Shown piece by piece: positions 1 to 11,160 of a stretch of 64,000 bases of DNA (positions within the stretch are counted from its first letter, which is position 1; the number at the start of each line of letters is the position of its first letter). The stretch is from Bin80 sp965207565. Lineage in GTDB: Bacteria > Bacteroidota > Rhodothermia > Rhodothermales > Bin80. The position numbers were made by a program, and so were the translations under genes. The stretch lies in assembly GCA_965207565.1 (NCBI GenBank), contig CBDBMQ010000001.1, forward strand, positions 62,001 to 126,000, in the 5' to 3' direction. Below the pieces are notes generated by a model. That model did not search any database. It was given only the letters and a program-made list of their open reading frames with translations, and had not been told where the DNA came from.

Positions 1-1
1 T

Positions 2-244
2 GCTGAGATCGACCCTCTGATATCTGAATTTGAAGTAACAGAAAACGAACTGACCATGATTATGCGTGTTGCCAGTGCAGACCAGATCACGGTAGTGCAT
101 CTGGGGGATACGGCATGGGAAAAGAGACTGCACAAACTGTATGCATTCTGGGATCAGCAGATACGACCTCGCGAGGACCGGATGGTCGATGTCATTGACC
201 TGCGGTTTCGAGGCCAAGTCGTAACAAGAGAAAAACCGATATAG
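2..244 (+). CDS. ftsQ: Cell division protein FtsQ, C-terminal part
   Basis: The reading frame is open from base 2 and stops 16 bases before ftsA, so this is the end of a gene that starts outside the window. About 80 residues are visible. They end with a VIDLRFRGQVV-type strand, which matches the usual end of the FtsQ/DivIB beta domain, where the last strands bind FtsB/FtsL. FtsQ is a bitopic inner-membrane protein of the divisome. The identification rests mainly on this motif and on the position directly before ftsA and ftsZ, the standard dcw-cluster order in this group of bacteria. No transmembrane or POTRA part can be seen here. Confidence 0.8.
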   Translation, partial: AEIDPLISEFEVTENELTMIMRVASADQITVVHLGDTAWEKRLHKLYAFWDQQIRPREDRMVDVIDLRFRGQVVTREKPI

Positions 245-260
245 TTATACACCACGAACC

Positions 261-1535
261 ATGCATGATCAAATTGTAGTCGGAATGGATATTGGCACCA
301 CGAAAGTGTGTGCTGTTGTAGCCGAATCCGATGAATTGGGCAAGATTAATGTACTAGGGATTGGAATCGCCGAATCTGATGGTCTGAACCGAGGCGTTGT
401 AGTCAATATTGATAAGACTGTAGCCTCTGTTCAGAAAGCGATCTCAGCAGCGGAGCGTGCAGCCGATGTAGAAGTCCAGAATGTGATTGTGGGCATTGCC
501 GGTGATCATATTCAAAGCTTCCAGAGTCGAGGGGTGATTACGACCACCAACCGCGATCACTCAATTACGGAAAAGGATGTCAAGCGATTGATTGAGGATA
601 CGGCGCATGTGGCGATGCCCGCGGATCGGGAGATCCTGCACATTATCCCGCAGGAATTCATCGTTGACGGTCAGGATGGGGTGTTAGATCCGGTTGGAAT
701 GAGCGGTGTGCGCCTTGAAGCCAATGTACATATCATCACAGGACTGGTCTCTGCAGCAAGAAATATTTATCGATGCATTGAGAAAGCTGGCTATCAGGTC
801 ACCGATGTCGTACTTGAGCCACTGGCCAGTTCATTCAGTGTGCTACATCCAGACGAGAAGGAGGTTGGAGTAGTCCTGATTGATATTGGAGGCGGAACCA
901 CCGATGTTGCCGTCTTTGAAGATCGTACGATCCGGCACACTGCCGTCATCGCCGTAGCAGGCAACAATGTAACGGAGGATATCAGGAAGGGGTTAGGAGT
1001 CATGCGCAATCATGCCGAGCAACTGAAATGTCAATTTGGTTGTGCAATGGTTGATCTCACGGATGACGACAATCAGATACGTATTCCTGGGCTGGGAGGC
1101 AGGCAGGAAAAAGCAATTAGCTCTAGTACATTGGCCCAGATCATTCAACCTCGACTGGAGGAGATCCTAGAGATCGCCGCGATTGAAATTCGACGCAGCG
1201 GATATGGCAAACATCTCTCCGCTGGTGCGGTCCTAACCGGTGGAGGCTCATTGATCCCGGGAACCAATGAATTGGCCAATGAAGTCCTCGGGCTCGAAAC
1301 ACGCGTTGGCTTTCCTACACAGCGGGGAAGCGGGCTATGGCAAGAAGTGTCGGACCCCAAATTCGCCACGGGTATCGGCTTGGTTCTTTATGGGCTATCC
1401 CCGAAAATGAAGAATTCTGTCACCCAAGATGGTTCAGTCAGAAGATTGCCTGGTGCCACGGACGCTTCCGAAAAGGGAGCAGGCTCGTGGAGTAAAATTG
1501 TCGGCCGTATGAAGGGCTGGTTCGATGAACTTTAA
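261..1535 (+). CDS. ftsA: Cell division protein FtsA
   Basis: This is the actin-like ATPase that tethers FtsZ filaments to the inner membrane and recruits later divisome proteins. The 424-residue length is normal. Near the N-terminus is the phosphate-1 motif MDIGTTKVCAVV, followed by the FtsA-specific SHS2 (1C) region. Near residue 209 is the phosphate-2 motif IDIGGGTTDVAVF, and later the adenosine-site run LTGGGSLIPG. The last residues (SWSKIVGRMKGWFDEL) form a plausible amphipathic membrane-targeting helix, as in other FtsA proteins. The gene lies 16 bases after ftsQ and 26 bases before ftsZ, so the three are probably co-transcribed. Confidence 0.97.
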   Translation: MHDQIVVGMDIGTTKVCAVVAESDELGKINVLGIGIAESDGLNRGVVVNIDKTVASVQKAISAAERAADVEVQNVIVGIAGDHIQSFQSRGVITTTNRDHSITEKDVKRLIEDTAHVAMPADREILHIIPQEFIVDGQDGVLDPVGMSGVRLEANVHIITGLVSAARNIYRCIEKAGYQVTDVVLEPLASSFSVLHPDEKEVGVVLIDIGGGTTDVAVFEDRTIRHTAVIAVAGNNVTEDIRKGLGVMRNHAEQLKCQFGCAMVDLTDDDNQIRIPGLGGRQEKAISSSTLAQIIQPRLEEILEIAAIEIRRSGYGKHLSAGAVLTGGGSLIPGTNELANEVLGLETRVGFPTQRGSGLWQEVSDPKFATGIGLVLYGLSPKMKNSVTQDGSVRRLPGATDASEKGAGSWSKIVGRMKGWFDEL

Positions 1536-1561
1536 AACAACTCATTCCTTTCTGATCAAAA

Positions 1562-2806
1562 ATGAAAACTAACGAGATCATGGAAACACAGAAAAAAACT
1601 CGGTTCAAGTTTGATGCTGAATACCAGGGCATTGCAAAAATTTGCGTTGTCGGTGTAGGCGGAGGTGGCGGCAATGCCGTCAACAGCATGATTGAACACG
1701 GCTTGGAGTCCGTGGAATTTATGGTCATCAACACGGATGCCCAAGATCTGACGAAGAGTCTGGCGAAGCACAAGATTCAAGCAGGCCGAAATCTGACCAA
1801 GGGCCTAGGTGCAGGAGCGAGACCCGATGTGGGTCTGCAGGCTATGATGGAATGCATTGAAGAGATCGAAACTGCCTTGCACGGATTTGATCTAATCTTT
1901 GTGACCGCCGGCATGGGGGGAGGAACGGGAACCGGAGGAGTCAGCATTGTTGCCGACATTGCACGGCGACTGGGAATCCTGGTGGTGGCGATCGTCACCA
2001 AGCCCTTTGAGTTCGAAAACAAGCAACGGATGCAATATGCTCTGGCGGGGATTGATCGCCTCCGGAGTAATGTTGACACCTTGATTATAATTCCGAATGA
2101 ACGGCTACTGGATATCGCAGATGAGACGACGAATCTTGCCGAAGCATTCCAACGGGCAGATGATGTCCTGTCGGATGCCACCCGTGGAATTAGCGATCTG
2201 ATTACGAAGACCGGCTTGATTAACTTGGATTTTGCAGATGTACGCACGACGATCAAGGATAGCGGCACTGCGATCATGGGGGTTGGAACAGGTGATATAA
2301 AAACCGGTGCTGCCACGATTACGCTTGATGCGATTTCAAGCCCACTCATGGATGGTGTATCTATTGCAGGAGCTCGGAACGTATTGGTCAACCTAACCGC
2401 GGGTTCCATACCGATCAAAGAGGTGAACGCGGCAATGGCAGTCATCAAGGATGAAGCAGGCGCAGATGCGGAGATCATTACGGGCGTGGTCGTTGATTCT
2501 GAGATGGAGGGTAAGATGCGGATTACTGTCATTGCGACCGGTTTTGATCGGGCGAAGACCTCGAAAAAACGGGAGCGCAAGAAATTGCTCCCAGAGGAAA
2601 AAGACTTTGGCTACAAAGGCGAGGACAACCTTAAAGTTCTGGATAAACCCGCATGGGAGCGCCGCGGATTAGCTGAGCCCAAAAAAGACACAACTTTGGG
2701 AGGGCAAAAAATCAGGTACCTGAGCGAGGACGATGCTCCATCAAAAAAGAAAGAACCATCACCTACGGATACAGTCCCTGCTTTTTTGCGAAAAATGATG
2801 GATTAG
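1562..2806 (+). CDS. ftsZ: Cell division protein FtsZ
   Basis: This is the tubulin-like GTPase that forms the Z ring. The glycine-rich nucleotide loop GGGNAV lies near the N-terminus, the tubulin signature GMGGGTGTG lies around residues 117-125, and a T7-loop-type NLDFADV segment follows. After the globular core comes a charged linker of about 80 residues. The C-terminal peptide VPAFLRKMMD resembles the conserved tail bound by FtsA. Length is 414 residues. An alternative ATG at 1580 would remove six residues; nothing in the sequence decides between the two starts. The gene follows ftsA on the same strand. Confidence 0.97.
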   Translation: MKTNEIMETQKKTRFKFDAEYQGIAKICVVGVGGGGGNAVNSMIEHGLESVEFMVINTDAQDLTKSLAKHKIQAGRNLTKGLGAGARPDVGLQAMMECIEEIETALHGFDLIFVTAGMGGGTGTGGVSIVADIARRLGILVVAIVTKPFEFENKQRMQYALAGIDRLRSNVDTLIIIPNERLLDIADETTNLAEAFQRADDVLSDATRGISDLITKTGLINLDFADVRTTIKDSGTAIMGVGTGDIKTGAATITLDAISSPLMDGVSIAGARNVLVNLTAGSIPIKEVNAAMAVIKDEAGADAEIITGVVVDSEMEGKMRITVIATGFDRAKTSKKRERKKLLPEEKDFGYKGEDNLKVLDKPAWERRGLAEPKKDTTLGGQKIRYLSEDDAPSKKKEPSPTDTVPAFLRKMMD

Positions 2807-2861
2807 GAACATTCATATGTAAATTTGGTAACCTGCGATTTAGTCAAATTACATTTATGCT

Positions 2862-3119
2862 ATGCCCCAACACGCTTCAGCAGTTAAGCGGGTACGCCAG
2901 AGTGCGGCACGTCGCCTTCGTAACCGCGAACACCGTAGCCGGATGCGGACCATGGTCAAGAAACTCTTGCAAACCGAGGACGCTTCTGTCGCGAAGGCCC
3001 TTTACCCTGAGACCCAGGCATACCTGGATAGACTTGTTACGAAGGGGATTATTCACCGGAACAAGTCTGCGCATTACAAATCTCAGATTTCACTACATTT
3101 GAATAAAGTCGCACGTTAG
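2862..3119 (+). CDS. rpsT: 30S ribosomal protein S20
   Basis: This 85-residue basic protein begins MPQHASAVKRVRQSAARR and has the helical, Arg/Lys-rich pattern of S20, which binds 16S rRNA near its 5' domain and assembles early. The ending (KGIIHRNKSAHYKSQI) matches the S20 C-terminal motif in which Lys/Arg and Ala-His residues contact the rRNA. Length is normal for the family. The gene stands alone between ftsZ and the OmpA-type gene. An alternative frame opening at 2857 covers the same region but has no recognisable motif. Confidence 0.95.
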   Translation: MPQHASAVKRVRQSAARRLRNREHRSRMRTMVKKLLQTEDASVAKALYPETQAYLDRLVTKGIIHRNKSAHYKSQISLHLNKVAR

Positions 3120-3167
3120 ATTCATGGAATCAACGCAATTCACGCAAAATTTTATGCAAGAAGTACA

Positions 3168-4722
3168 ATGAGTCTCTCATCAAATCTTTTTCGGACGGCC
3201 GTAAAACTCCTATCACTGGGACTCCTTCTGACGATCCTGCCGAGTGCAATCGCACAGGATTACGCGAAGAACCTGCGCCCGGAAGGTAATCTCTTTGTAA
3301 AACCTAGAATTGGGTTTTCGTCCTATTTTGGCGACAATGAACAATCGCCATTTAACTTTAACGGGGATGCTTTCGATGTGGGTACTCCCTGGAATATTGG
3401 CCTTGAGCTCGGGTATCAGCTCTCTGTCCCATTCTCAATCAGCCTCGCATACGTTGCTGGAGAATATCCTGTGATCACACAATTCCCGGCCAGGGTTAAG
3501 GATGTGGATGGAGTGTCAAATGACGATACGCAACGCAGTTCGATTCAGGCGTTTGGTCGATACGCCTTCGCGGAAGCCCCGACGCGCACGGCTCTGTACC
3601 TCAATTTTGGCTTGTCGTACTCGTTTGGAAATGCGACACAGGATCAGGCACCCTATACGACTGAAGAGAGTGGAGGGGCATTCGGCCCTCTTATCGGGTT
3701 AGGAGTGGACATCGCATTTAACCCGCGCATGTCATTCTTCGCAGAACTCAACGCGGGCTTTCATTTTGGTGATGAAGCACTGGACGGCACGTCGGAATAC
3801 GGATATGGTGGGGCGGATATGCTTTCCGCACTGGGCGTTGGTCTCAAAATTAATTTTGCAGCTGCGGTCACCCCGCCCGAGGTTGGTGCGCTTACCTGCC
3901 CGGCTACACTGGTCGTGACAGGTACTCCCGCAAATTTTCTCTGCGGTCACGAACATGGAGGTTGCGACACAACCAATTGAATTGCGCTGGGAATTCGGTG
4001 ACGGCGGGACAGCCATGGGGGACTCCGGTATTCACACCTATACAGAGGCGGGAACATACGAGGTAATGTTTTTTGCAACGAACGAAGGGGGCACAGCTAC
4101 AGGCACATGCAACGTCACCGTCCTTGCTCCCGCTGAAATTCTTGCACTCACTACTGACAAGGAGAATGTCAGTATTTGCGACGAGGATCCGAGTGTGACC
4201 TTTACAGCCAACACGGGCGGATCAGATCCATTCAGCTATCAATGGGACTTCGGTGATGGCCAAAGCAGCACAGAGGCCAGCCCATCGCATACGTATGCGC
4301 AGATGGGTACTTACACCGTAACCTTGACACTGACCAACGATGCGGGCAGTGACCGCCGAACGACTACCGTGAATGTGACCGAGGAAGGTTGCTTCGACTG
4401 TGACATTTCAGAGATGAATACGGTATTCTTTGACCGTAACTCATCCGTCCTCACCGATGCCGGCCGCACGCAGCTAATGGAAAACCTGGAAATCCTCCAG
4501 AACTGCGAACTGAATGTACGCATTGAAGGCTATGCATCCCGTGACGAGCGCAATGCAACGCAGTTGAGTGAAGACCGTGCAGCAGCGGTCAGACAGTACT
4601 ACATTGACAGCGGTATTGATGAGTCCCGCATGTCCGATATGGGTATGGGAGCAGGGGGGCAGACAACCAAGAAAGGAGCTGCTGCTCAATTCCGAAGGGT
4701 TGATACGATCCCTGCAAACTAA
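3168..4722 (+). CDS. PKD/OmpA outer-membrane protein, reading frame broken by +1 shift
   Basis: The two frames together read as one protein. It has a signal peptide ending LPSAIA, an eight-stranded-barrel-like region of about 220 residues, two PKD-type domains (RWEFGDG, QWDFGDG) and a C-terminal OmpA-like peptidoglycan-binding domain (FFDRNSSVLTDAGR, IEGYASRDE, LSEDRAAAVRQY). The first frame ends at 3980; the second is open before its ATG at 3955. Reading frame 3 to about 3938, skipping one base and continuing in frame 1 restores a continuous PKD domain (TPANF then SAVTNMEV). The break sits at a TTTTCTCT run. The protein would anchor the outer membrane to peptidoglycan. It may be a real mutation or a single-base assembly error. 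Confidence 0.75.
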
Positions 4723-4735
4723 AACTTTTCGTTCC

Positions 4736-4779
4736 AAAAAAAGGTACCCCGACAGATCTGTCGGGGTACCTTTTTTTTT
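4736..4779 (+). terminator. Strong rho-independent terminator, probably bidirectional
   Basis: Bases 4743-4770 form a perfect 28-base palindrome (ggtaccccgacaga and its complement). It is preceded by seven A and followed by nine T, so it can act on transcripts from both strands. It closes the OmpA-type gene. Confidence 0.93.
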
Positions 4780-4918
4780 GCTACACAGACCTATTGATTT
4801 ACTCCATTCATCCTTGCAGAATCGAAAAAACTATTTCCCTCGCTTATGAATCCTGTGTAATGATCTAAACCCTATATTGTGGAAATCCTCAACAAGCCCC
4901 AGCAAAATTGATCTACAT

Positions 4919-5188
4919 ATGTCGTTTCATTCACGCGATTCAACAAGTTCCCTGACTGCTACCGATTACCTCCTCATACATCAAGCCGAATCAACCGCAA
5001 AACGTGTCTCAGTGCTTGGTTGGTATTTTGTGGGATTCTTTCTTGGTGTCATTGGACTGCTGATTGTATATCTGCGCGAACCCAAGATCTCCCTGATACC
5101 AGCAACCGAATACGTTGGAGATGAAAAACTACATTTTATGGAAATTTTTGCTGATGCCTTAAAGGAAAAACAAATCAAGGCGACTTGA
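4919..5188 (+). CDS. Small single-pass membrane protein of unknown function
   Basis: An 89-residue frame starts at ATG 4919. A TTG at 4877 in the same frame is a less likely start. The middle carries one clear hydrophobic segment (VLGWYFVGFFLGVIGLLIVY) followed by a positively charged turn (LREPK), so the C-terminal tail of about 35 residues is probably cytoplasmic. I recognise no family. It stands alone after the terminator at 4743-4779. No good Shine-Dalgarno sequence is visible, but the composition and membrane segment favour a real gene. Confidence 0.55.
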   Translation: MSFHSRDSTSSLTATDYLLIHQAESTAKRVSVLGWYFVGFFLGVIGLLIVYLREPKISLIPATEYVGDEKLHFMEIFADALKEKQIKAT

Positions 5189-5555
5189 ATGGGATTAATC
5201 CTCGGGAATTCCTTCAGTATCTTCTGGCTTTGGATTATTCTCTAATTTGGGTTTGATCAGCATATCTTCAGCAGGCATATTCGAACCTAAGATTGTGCAG
5301 CTTAATGGTATGGGACCGTAGCGATTAATCGAACCCTTCTGAAGTCCCATCGCCATCGGACTTGAGATTTGAATCAAGGGAAGGCAGGATCCGTCAGGCG
5401 TATTTTCGGAGCAACCTCAGGTTTATGTAGCTTGTGAAACATCTCGACAAGCTTTCTAGGATCTACAGCGGAAGCCTGTGTATTCAGGTGAAGTTGTCCG
5501 TCAAATGAGATAGAATGATGGGCAGCACAAACCACTCATCGACTTTTCATAAAAC
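5189..5555 (-). other. Intergenic stretch with possible minus-strand gene remnant
   Basis: No intact gene is visible. On the minus strand two frames look coding-like. One runs from about 5535 to 5380 and reads through SISFDGQLHLNTQ and RKLVEMFHKLHKPEV. The next, 5195-5377, ends KPEDTEGIPED. They would join with a one-base shift near 5378, which suggests the tail of a decayed gene. I do not recognise the family. The stretch lies 3' of the first Calx-beta gene. Confidence 0.3.
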
Positions 5556-7440
5556 CTAATACCGGAGCGATCCTCGCACATTGACTCCGAGGTCTCCCAG
5601 CGCGGTTGTGCGCCCGTGTGCCAGACCAAAGACCGAGAACGTCAACCATTCCGATGGATAAAGCTCTCCGCCCAACCGGTACATCACTCCCTGATGCAAC
5701 TGGGTCACCTCCATGACGGACCGAGCAGTGCCACCTTTCCACGGGACGCCGTATCCCAACTCCAACTCAGTCCGCTGCGCGTCTGCCCCGAGCGGCACCG
5801 CATCCAGGATCGTCTGCTGACTGTACATTGACATCCCCTGGCCCCGTCCCCACGATGGCCGCACACGCATCATCAACCCCTCTGATCGACGGCCCACCTG
5901 CACGGATCCCGAGATTCCCCACTCGGTGAACCCGTCCGCCGTGTGCATCACCAGCCCCTGTGTCCGCAGATCCGCCTGCAGGCGCCACGCCGGATAGGCA
6001 ACCCGGATCCCCCCGCCAAACTCCAACCCCACCCCCGTCTCCGCACTCCCACCATCACTCCGCACATTCGCCTCCACAAATGGACGAAGCCCATCGCTGA
6101 TCTTTACATTCGCTTCCACACCTGCCCGAATCCGGTACACCTCTGCCGTCACCTCATGATCCGTTATCTCTGCATCCGTCACCAGAACATCTCCATGGTA
6201 GTTCAGTCCGACCGTGCCACTTGACACCAATTTCCCTCGAACCCCCATCGCTCCAAACCTGGACACCAGATCCCCTTTCAACTCCAGCACCTCCGCCTGT
6301 CCACGACCCGCACCTGCGCTCAACCATACATCCCAGCCCGCCCGCGCGTACGATACATACGGATAAACGCCCGTCAACCCTGCGGTGATCTCTCCCGACT
6401 GCTGCACCACCTCAAACGATCCCTCTCCCTGACTGTGGGCCAGAAGTAGTCCCGCCAGCCAACCTCCCCGCCAGCGGTAGTCCGCTCCCAGCATCCCCGT
6501 GGTCACCTCTCCACGGAGCGTCAACGCATCGTCATCCCGTCCATTGAACTGGCGGAATGCTCCCCGTCCCCAGACGCTGAACGACCCACTGTACGAAGTC
6601 GCAGACATGCGGCAACCCGCCAAGAGTTCTCACCAAGGGACGGATCCCATTCGAGGAGGCCGAGTACCAGAGCCGGGCCATCTCTGCGCGGTCGGCCGCA
6701 CCACACGAGGCACCATCCGCCCCGGAGCGGAACCGCTCCCCCAATGCCTCCACCACCTGCACCCCCGACGTCCGTACAAACCGCGCCGCATACGCCTCCA
6801 GTACCTCTTCACTCACCGTGGTCGACTCCTGGATCGTCGCCACCCCCACCGCCTTCGCAATCTCTGCATGCTTCGACGACTCCAGATGCACCGTGAACGT
6901 CTCCTCGCGCCAATCCAGCCCGTCCTTCAAGAGTGGCACCGCAATCATCGCTTCCACCGTTCCCGGTGCCAGCGTGACCACCCCCGAGGAGGCTTCATAG
7001 TCTTCGCCTGCCTTGGCGGTCCCATCGCGGGTCCGGTATGCTGCCGAGATCATCTGACGCTGCGGATGCGACAGCATGACCCGGAACCGGACCATGCCAT
7101 CTTCTTCCAGCACCAGCGCATCTTCTACCCGAAGGATCGCGCTCGCACCATCATCATCCAGGATCGTGCCTGTCCCCGTCTCACGTGCAATGATGGCATT
7201 GCGAGGCTTTGACAGTGTCACCATAAACGTCTCATGCTCTTCCGGGAATTCATCATCGATCACCTCAATCTCAATCACGCCCCGGGTTGCACCCGGGTCA
7301 AAGATCACAATCCCCCGCGAGGTCACATAGTCCAGGCCCGCCTCTGCCGTGCCGGCCGTGCTTGCATACTGCACAGATCACCACCTGATCCACGGGACGA
7401 CTGAGTTCAATGGGCAGTTGGATCGCCTCTGCATGTTCCA
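5556..7440 (-). repeat. Shared barrel module, copy 1 of 3
   Basis: About 1.9 kb encoding the last Calx-beta domain and the C-terminal barrel is nearly identical to 25481-27385 and 32453-34370. The similarity drops sharply further upstream, in the passenger part. Confidence 0.9.
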
Positions 7441-9479
7441 ATGCCTGTTCATCGTAGAGGGTGATCGTAAGCGGCCCCGGCCGCTCATCGTTGTCCATGA
7501 TCGTCACCGTGATATCTGTTGTCACCCCGTCGTACCCCCCGCCCGATGCCGTAACCTTTAAGCCGACCGTTTCGTCTGCATAATCCTCGTCGTCCTCCGC
7601 TGCCGTTAAGGTCACGGCCTTGGATGTGTTCCAGTCTGCAGCCGTAAACGTGAGCGAGGGTTGGTTCAATATTAAATCTGTTCCCGCGTGCCCGGTGAAG
7701 GTCAGCGTCACGGGGCCCGGTGGCGATGCGGATAGACGAACCATCAGCGGGTGCGTAGTCCCTCCTTCTTCCATCTGCACTGCCTCCGGGGCCACGAGCC
7801 CCGCTACATCGTTATCCGTGATCGTCACTGTGATATCGGTCGTCACCCCGGCGTAGCCGCCTCCAGATGCTGTGAGCGTCAATGTTTCCGTATCGTTCGC
7901 AAAATCATCATCCTCTGCCCTGCCGTTAAGGTCACCGTCGTCTGGGAGTACACTCCAATCCGAGGTTGTAAACGTGAGGGAGGGTTGGTCCACTCAGGGC
8001 CAGATCGGTCCCTGCATGCCCGCCGAAGGTCACTGTCACCGGACCTGATGGCATCTGTGCAAGCGCAATCGCCAACGGCCTCTGGCTTCCTTCCGCCATG
8101 GTCACCGATGCCGGGGCTGCGAGCCCCGGTGCATCGTTGTCCGTGATCGTTACCGATACCGTTTCGGAGATCCCGGTGTAGTCGACACTACCACTTGCTG
8201 TCAAGGTGACCTCCACCCGATCATTTACAACATCCGCGTCGTCCGCGGCGCGCAAGCTCACCTGCTGCGTCTCATTCCAGTTTTCTGAAGTAAAGATTCG
8301 AGTGATCGGGTTCACGGTCAAGTCGGTCCCCGAAGGCCAGGTCATCGTGACCACGACGTTGCCCAATGGCTTCGAGGTCAGCGCAATTGGAAACGTTTCG
8401 TCCTGTTCCTCCACTACCGAAACCGAACGAGGGACGTTCATCCCTGCCTCATCATCGTCGGTGATCGTCAGCTTAACCAATTGCCGATCCCCTTTTACCA
8501 GCCCGAACGGCAGGGTACCAAGTGCCACTGTGAAGGTCTCATCTGTCTCTGCAATATCATCCGGAATCGTAGAGATTGAGTAGGTCCCGTTCCTCTCTCC
8601 CGCTTCAATCTCTATCTGGGTTGGAGGCAATGCCTCGTAATCCTGGGCATTCGTGGTGCCATCCGTCAGTATCAATGGAATTGTCACATCGGTGTCCGGC
8701 GCCTCGGACAACGTTGCCGTCACCGTGATCTTGCCACCCTCATCTACGGGATCAGGGGATGCGGACAGATCTACCGTCACCGCTGTCGGCGACGTAACGT
8801 CCTGGATCGTAACGGACTGGGAAGACTCTCTGCCCGCCACCAGAAGCGCCGGGGGGAGATCTCCCAATGCGACGATAAAGGTCTCATCGTCCATGTCTGC
8901 ATCCTCGGATGTCTGGATCTGCCCCGATCCCTGCGTCTCACCACTAAGAATCGTTACCTCCCGAAGTGGCCTGTAATCGCCAGGCTCTGCAGTGCTGGGG
9001 GGATACGCCAATGGAACCACCACATTAGTTTCCAGCCTGCCCGTCAGCCTTGCCGTGATCGTCACCGACTTGCCTTCGTCCACCGGATTCGGAGATGCGA
9101 ACAGTGTCACTTCCACCGGGGGCGGCGGGTCATTGTCTGTAATCGTGATCTGCACCGAGGAAGGGCTGCCAAGCACGACCCCCGACGGCAAGTCATCAAT
9201 GATGGCGACCGTGAACCGCTCATCCCCATCCGAAACATCATCATCTTTGATGTCAAGCGTCCCCGACCCGGTCCGGGATCCCCCGGCGACCGTGATGCGT
9301 GGAAGAGGGCCATAATCACCCGGCTCCGTCGGCGGTTCGCCTGGAGTATCCCTCAAGTTAATCGTCACCGCATCCGGTAATGCCTCTGTCAACGTTGCCG
9401 TGATGGTGACTGACGCGCCTTCGTCCACCGGGTTCGGAGATGCCGACAAACTCACCGTCACCGGAGTGTCCGGGGAATC

Positions 9480-11160
9480 AACGTCATCTACAATCGTCAG
9501 CGTATGTGTACCCGGACTCCCCACTGTATACCCTGTGCCACTTTCCAATGTCAAAATGACCGTCTCGTTGTTCTCCTCCACATCGTCATCGGTAATCACG
9601 ACCGGAATATTCACCGAAGTCCGACCAGTTGCCACGGAGATCGTCCCGGAACTGGTGTAGTCCGTGTTCCGAGTTGCCGTACCGCCCGTGCCGTAACTCA
9701 ACGTGAACGGTGCCACGGGCGCAGGATTGATCCTGACGTCCACATGGTGCGTCCCCTTGTTTTCAGGCGCTCTGGACGAAGACGAAGCAAAGCTCACCTG
9801 CGGCTTCTCATCATTGTCCGTGATCGTCAGCGTATGCACGTTCGCACTTCCCACCGTGTACTCCGTGCCGTCGGTCAGCGTCAGGATAACCGCCTCGTTG
9901 TTCTCCTCCACATCGTCATCGGTAATCACAATCGGAATATTCACCGAGGTGGCACCAGCGGGCACGGAGATCGTCCCCGAGCCAGTAATGCTGTAGTCTG
10001 CGTTTTCGGTCGCCGTACCGCCCAGCGTGTAGTTCAACGTGAGAGGTGCCGCGAGCGCAGAGCTGATCGCGATTGCCACATGGTGCGTACCATCATCTTC
10101 GCCCACGCTGCCCGTCGCCGAAGCAAAGCTCACCTGCGGCTTCTCATCATTGTCCATGATCGTCAGCGTGTGCACATTCGTGCTTCCCACTGTGTATCCC
10201 GTACCGCTGGTCAGCGTCAGTGTGACCGTTTCGTCACTCTCGTGCTCGGTGTCCTCAATAATCCCGACCGGAATCTTCACCGAGGACGCATTCGCGGCCA
10301 CGGAGATCATCCCGGAGCCAGTAATGCTGTAGTCTGCGTTTTCGGTCGCCGTACCGCCCAGCGTATAGATCAATGTAAGGGCTGTCCCAGGTGCAGGACT
10401 GAGGCTGACTTCCACATCGCGCGTACCACCATCTTCGCCCACACTGCCTGCCGCCGAAGCAAAGTTCACCTGCGGCATACCATCATTGTCCGTAATCGTC
10501 AGCGTGTGTACATTCACACTTCCCACCGTGTATCCCGTGCCGCTTGCCAGCGTTAGGATGATCGTCTCGGCATCATCGTCCACATCGTCATCGGTAATCA
10601 CGACCGGGATATTCACCGAGGCCGCACCAGCGGACACGGAAACTGTCCCCGAGCCAGTAATGCTGTAGTCTGTGTCTTCGGTCGCCGTACCGCCCAGCGT
10701 GTAGTTCAACGTGATGTCTGATCCGGGCGCAGGGCTGATGGCTACTTTCACATGGTGTGTGCCAGTACCTTCGCCTACGCTGCTCGTCGCCGAAGCAAAA
10801 CTTATCTCCGGCGTATCGTTGTCTGTGATCGTCAGCGTATGCACGCTCGTACTTCCCAAATTGTATCCCGTGCCGCTTTCCAGCGTCAGGATGATGGTCT
10901 CGGCATCATCATCCACATTGTCATCGGTAATCACGACCGGGATATTCACCGAGGTCAAACCATCGTCCACGGAAACCGTCCCGGAGCCAGTAATACTGTA
11001 GTCTGCGTCTTCGGTCGCCGACCCACCCAGCGTGTAGTTCAACGTGATGTCTGATCCAGGTGCAGGACTGAGGTTGAGTTTTACATCGTGCGTACCACCA
11101 TCTTCGCTCACACTGCCCTTGGATGAATCGAAATCAACCTCCGGCGTATCATTGTCCGTG
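9480..11160 (-). repeat. Tandem ~330-bp Calx-beta repeat units
   Basis: About five units of roughly 330 bases recur. Each contains the coding motif for VHTLTI(T/M)DND near 9497, 9827, 10157, 10496 and 10826. They encode successive Calx-beta domains with very similar sequence, which suggests recent internal duplication. Confidence 0.85.

Noticed and set aside
2857..3102. Plus-strand frame overlapping rpsT
   Set aside because: S20 is unmistakable in the other frame, and this one lacks any motif.
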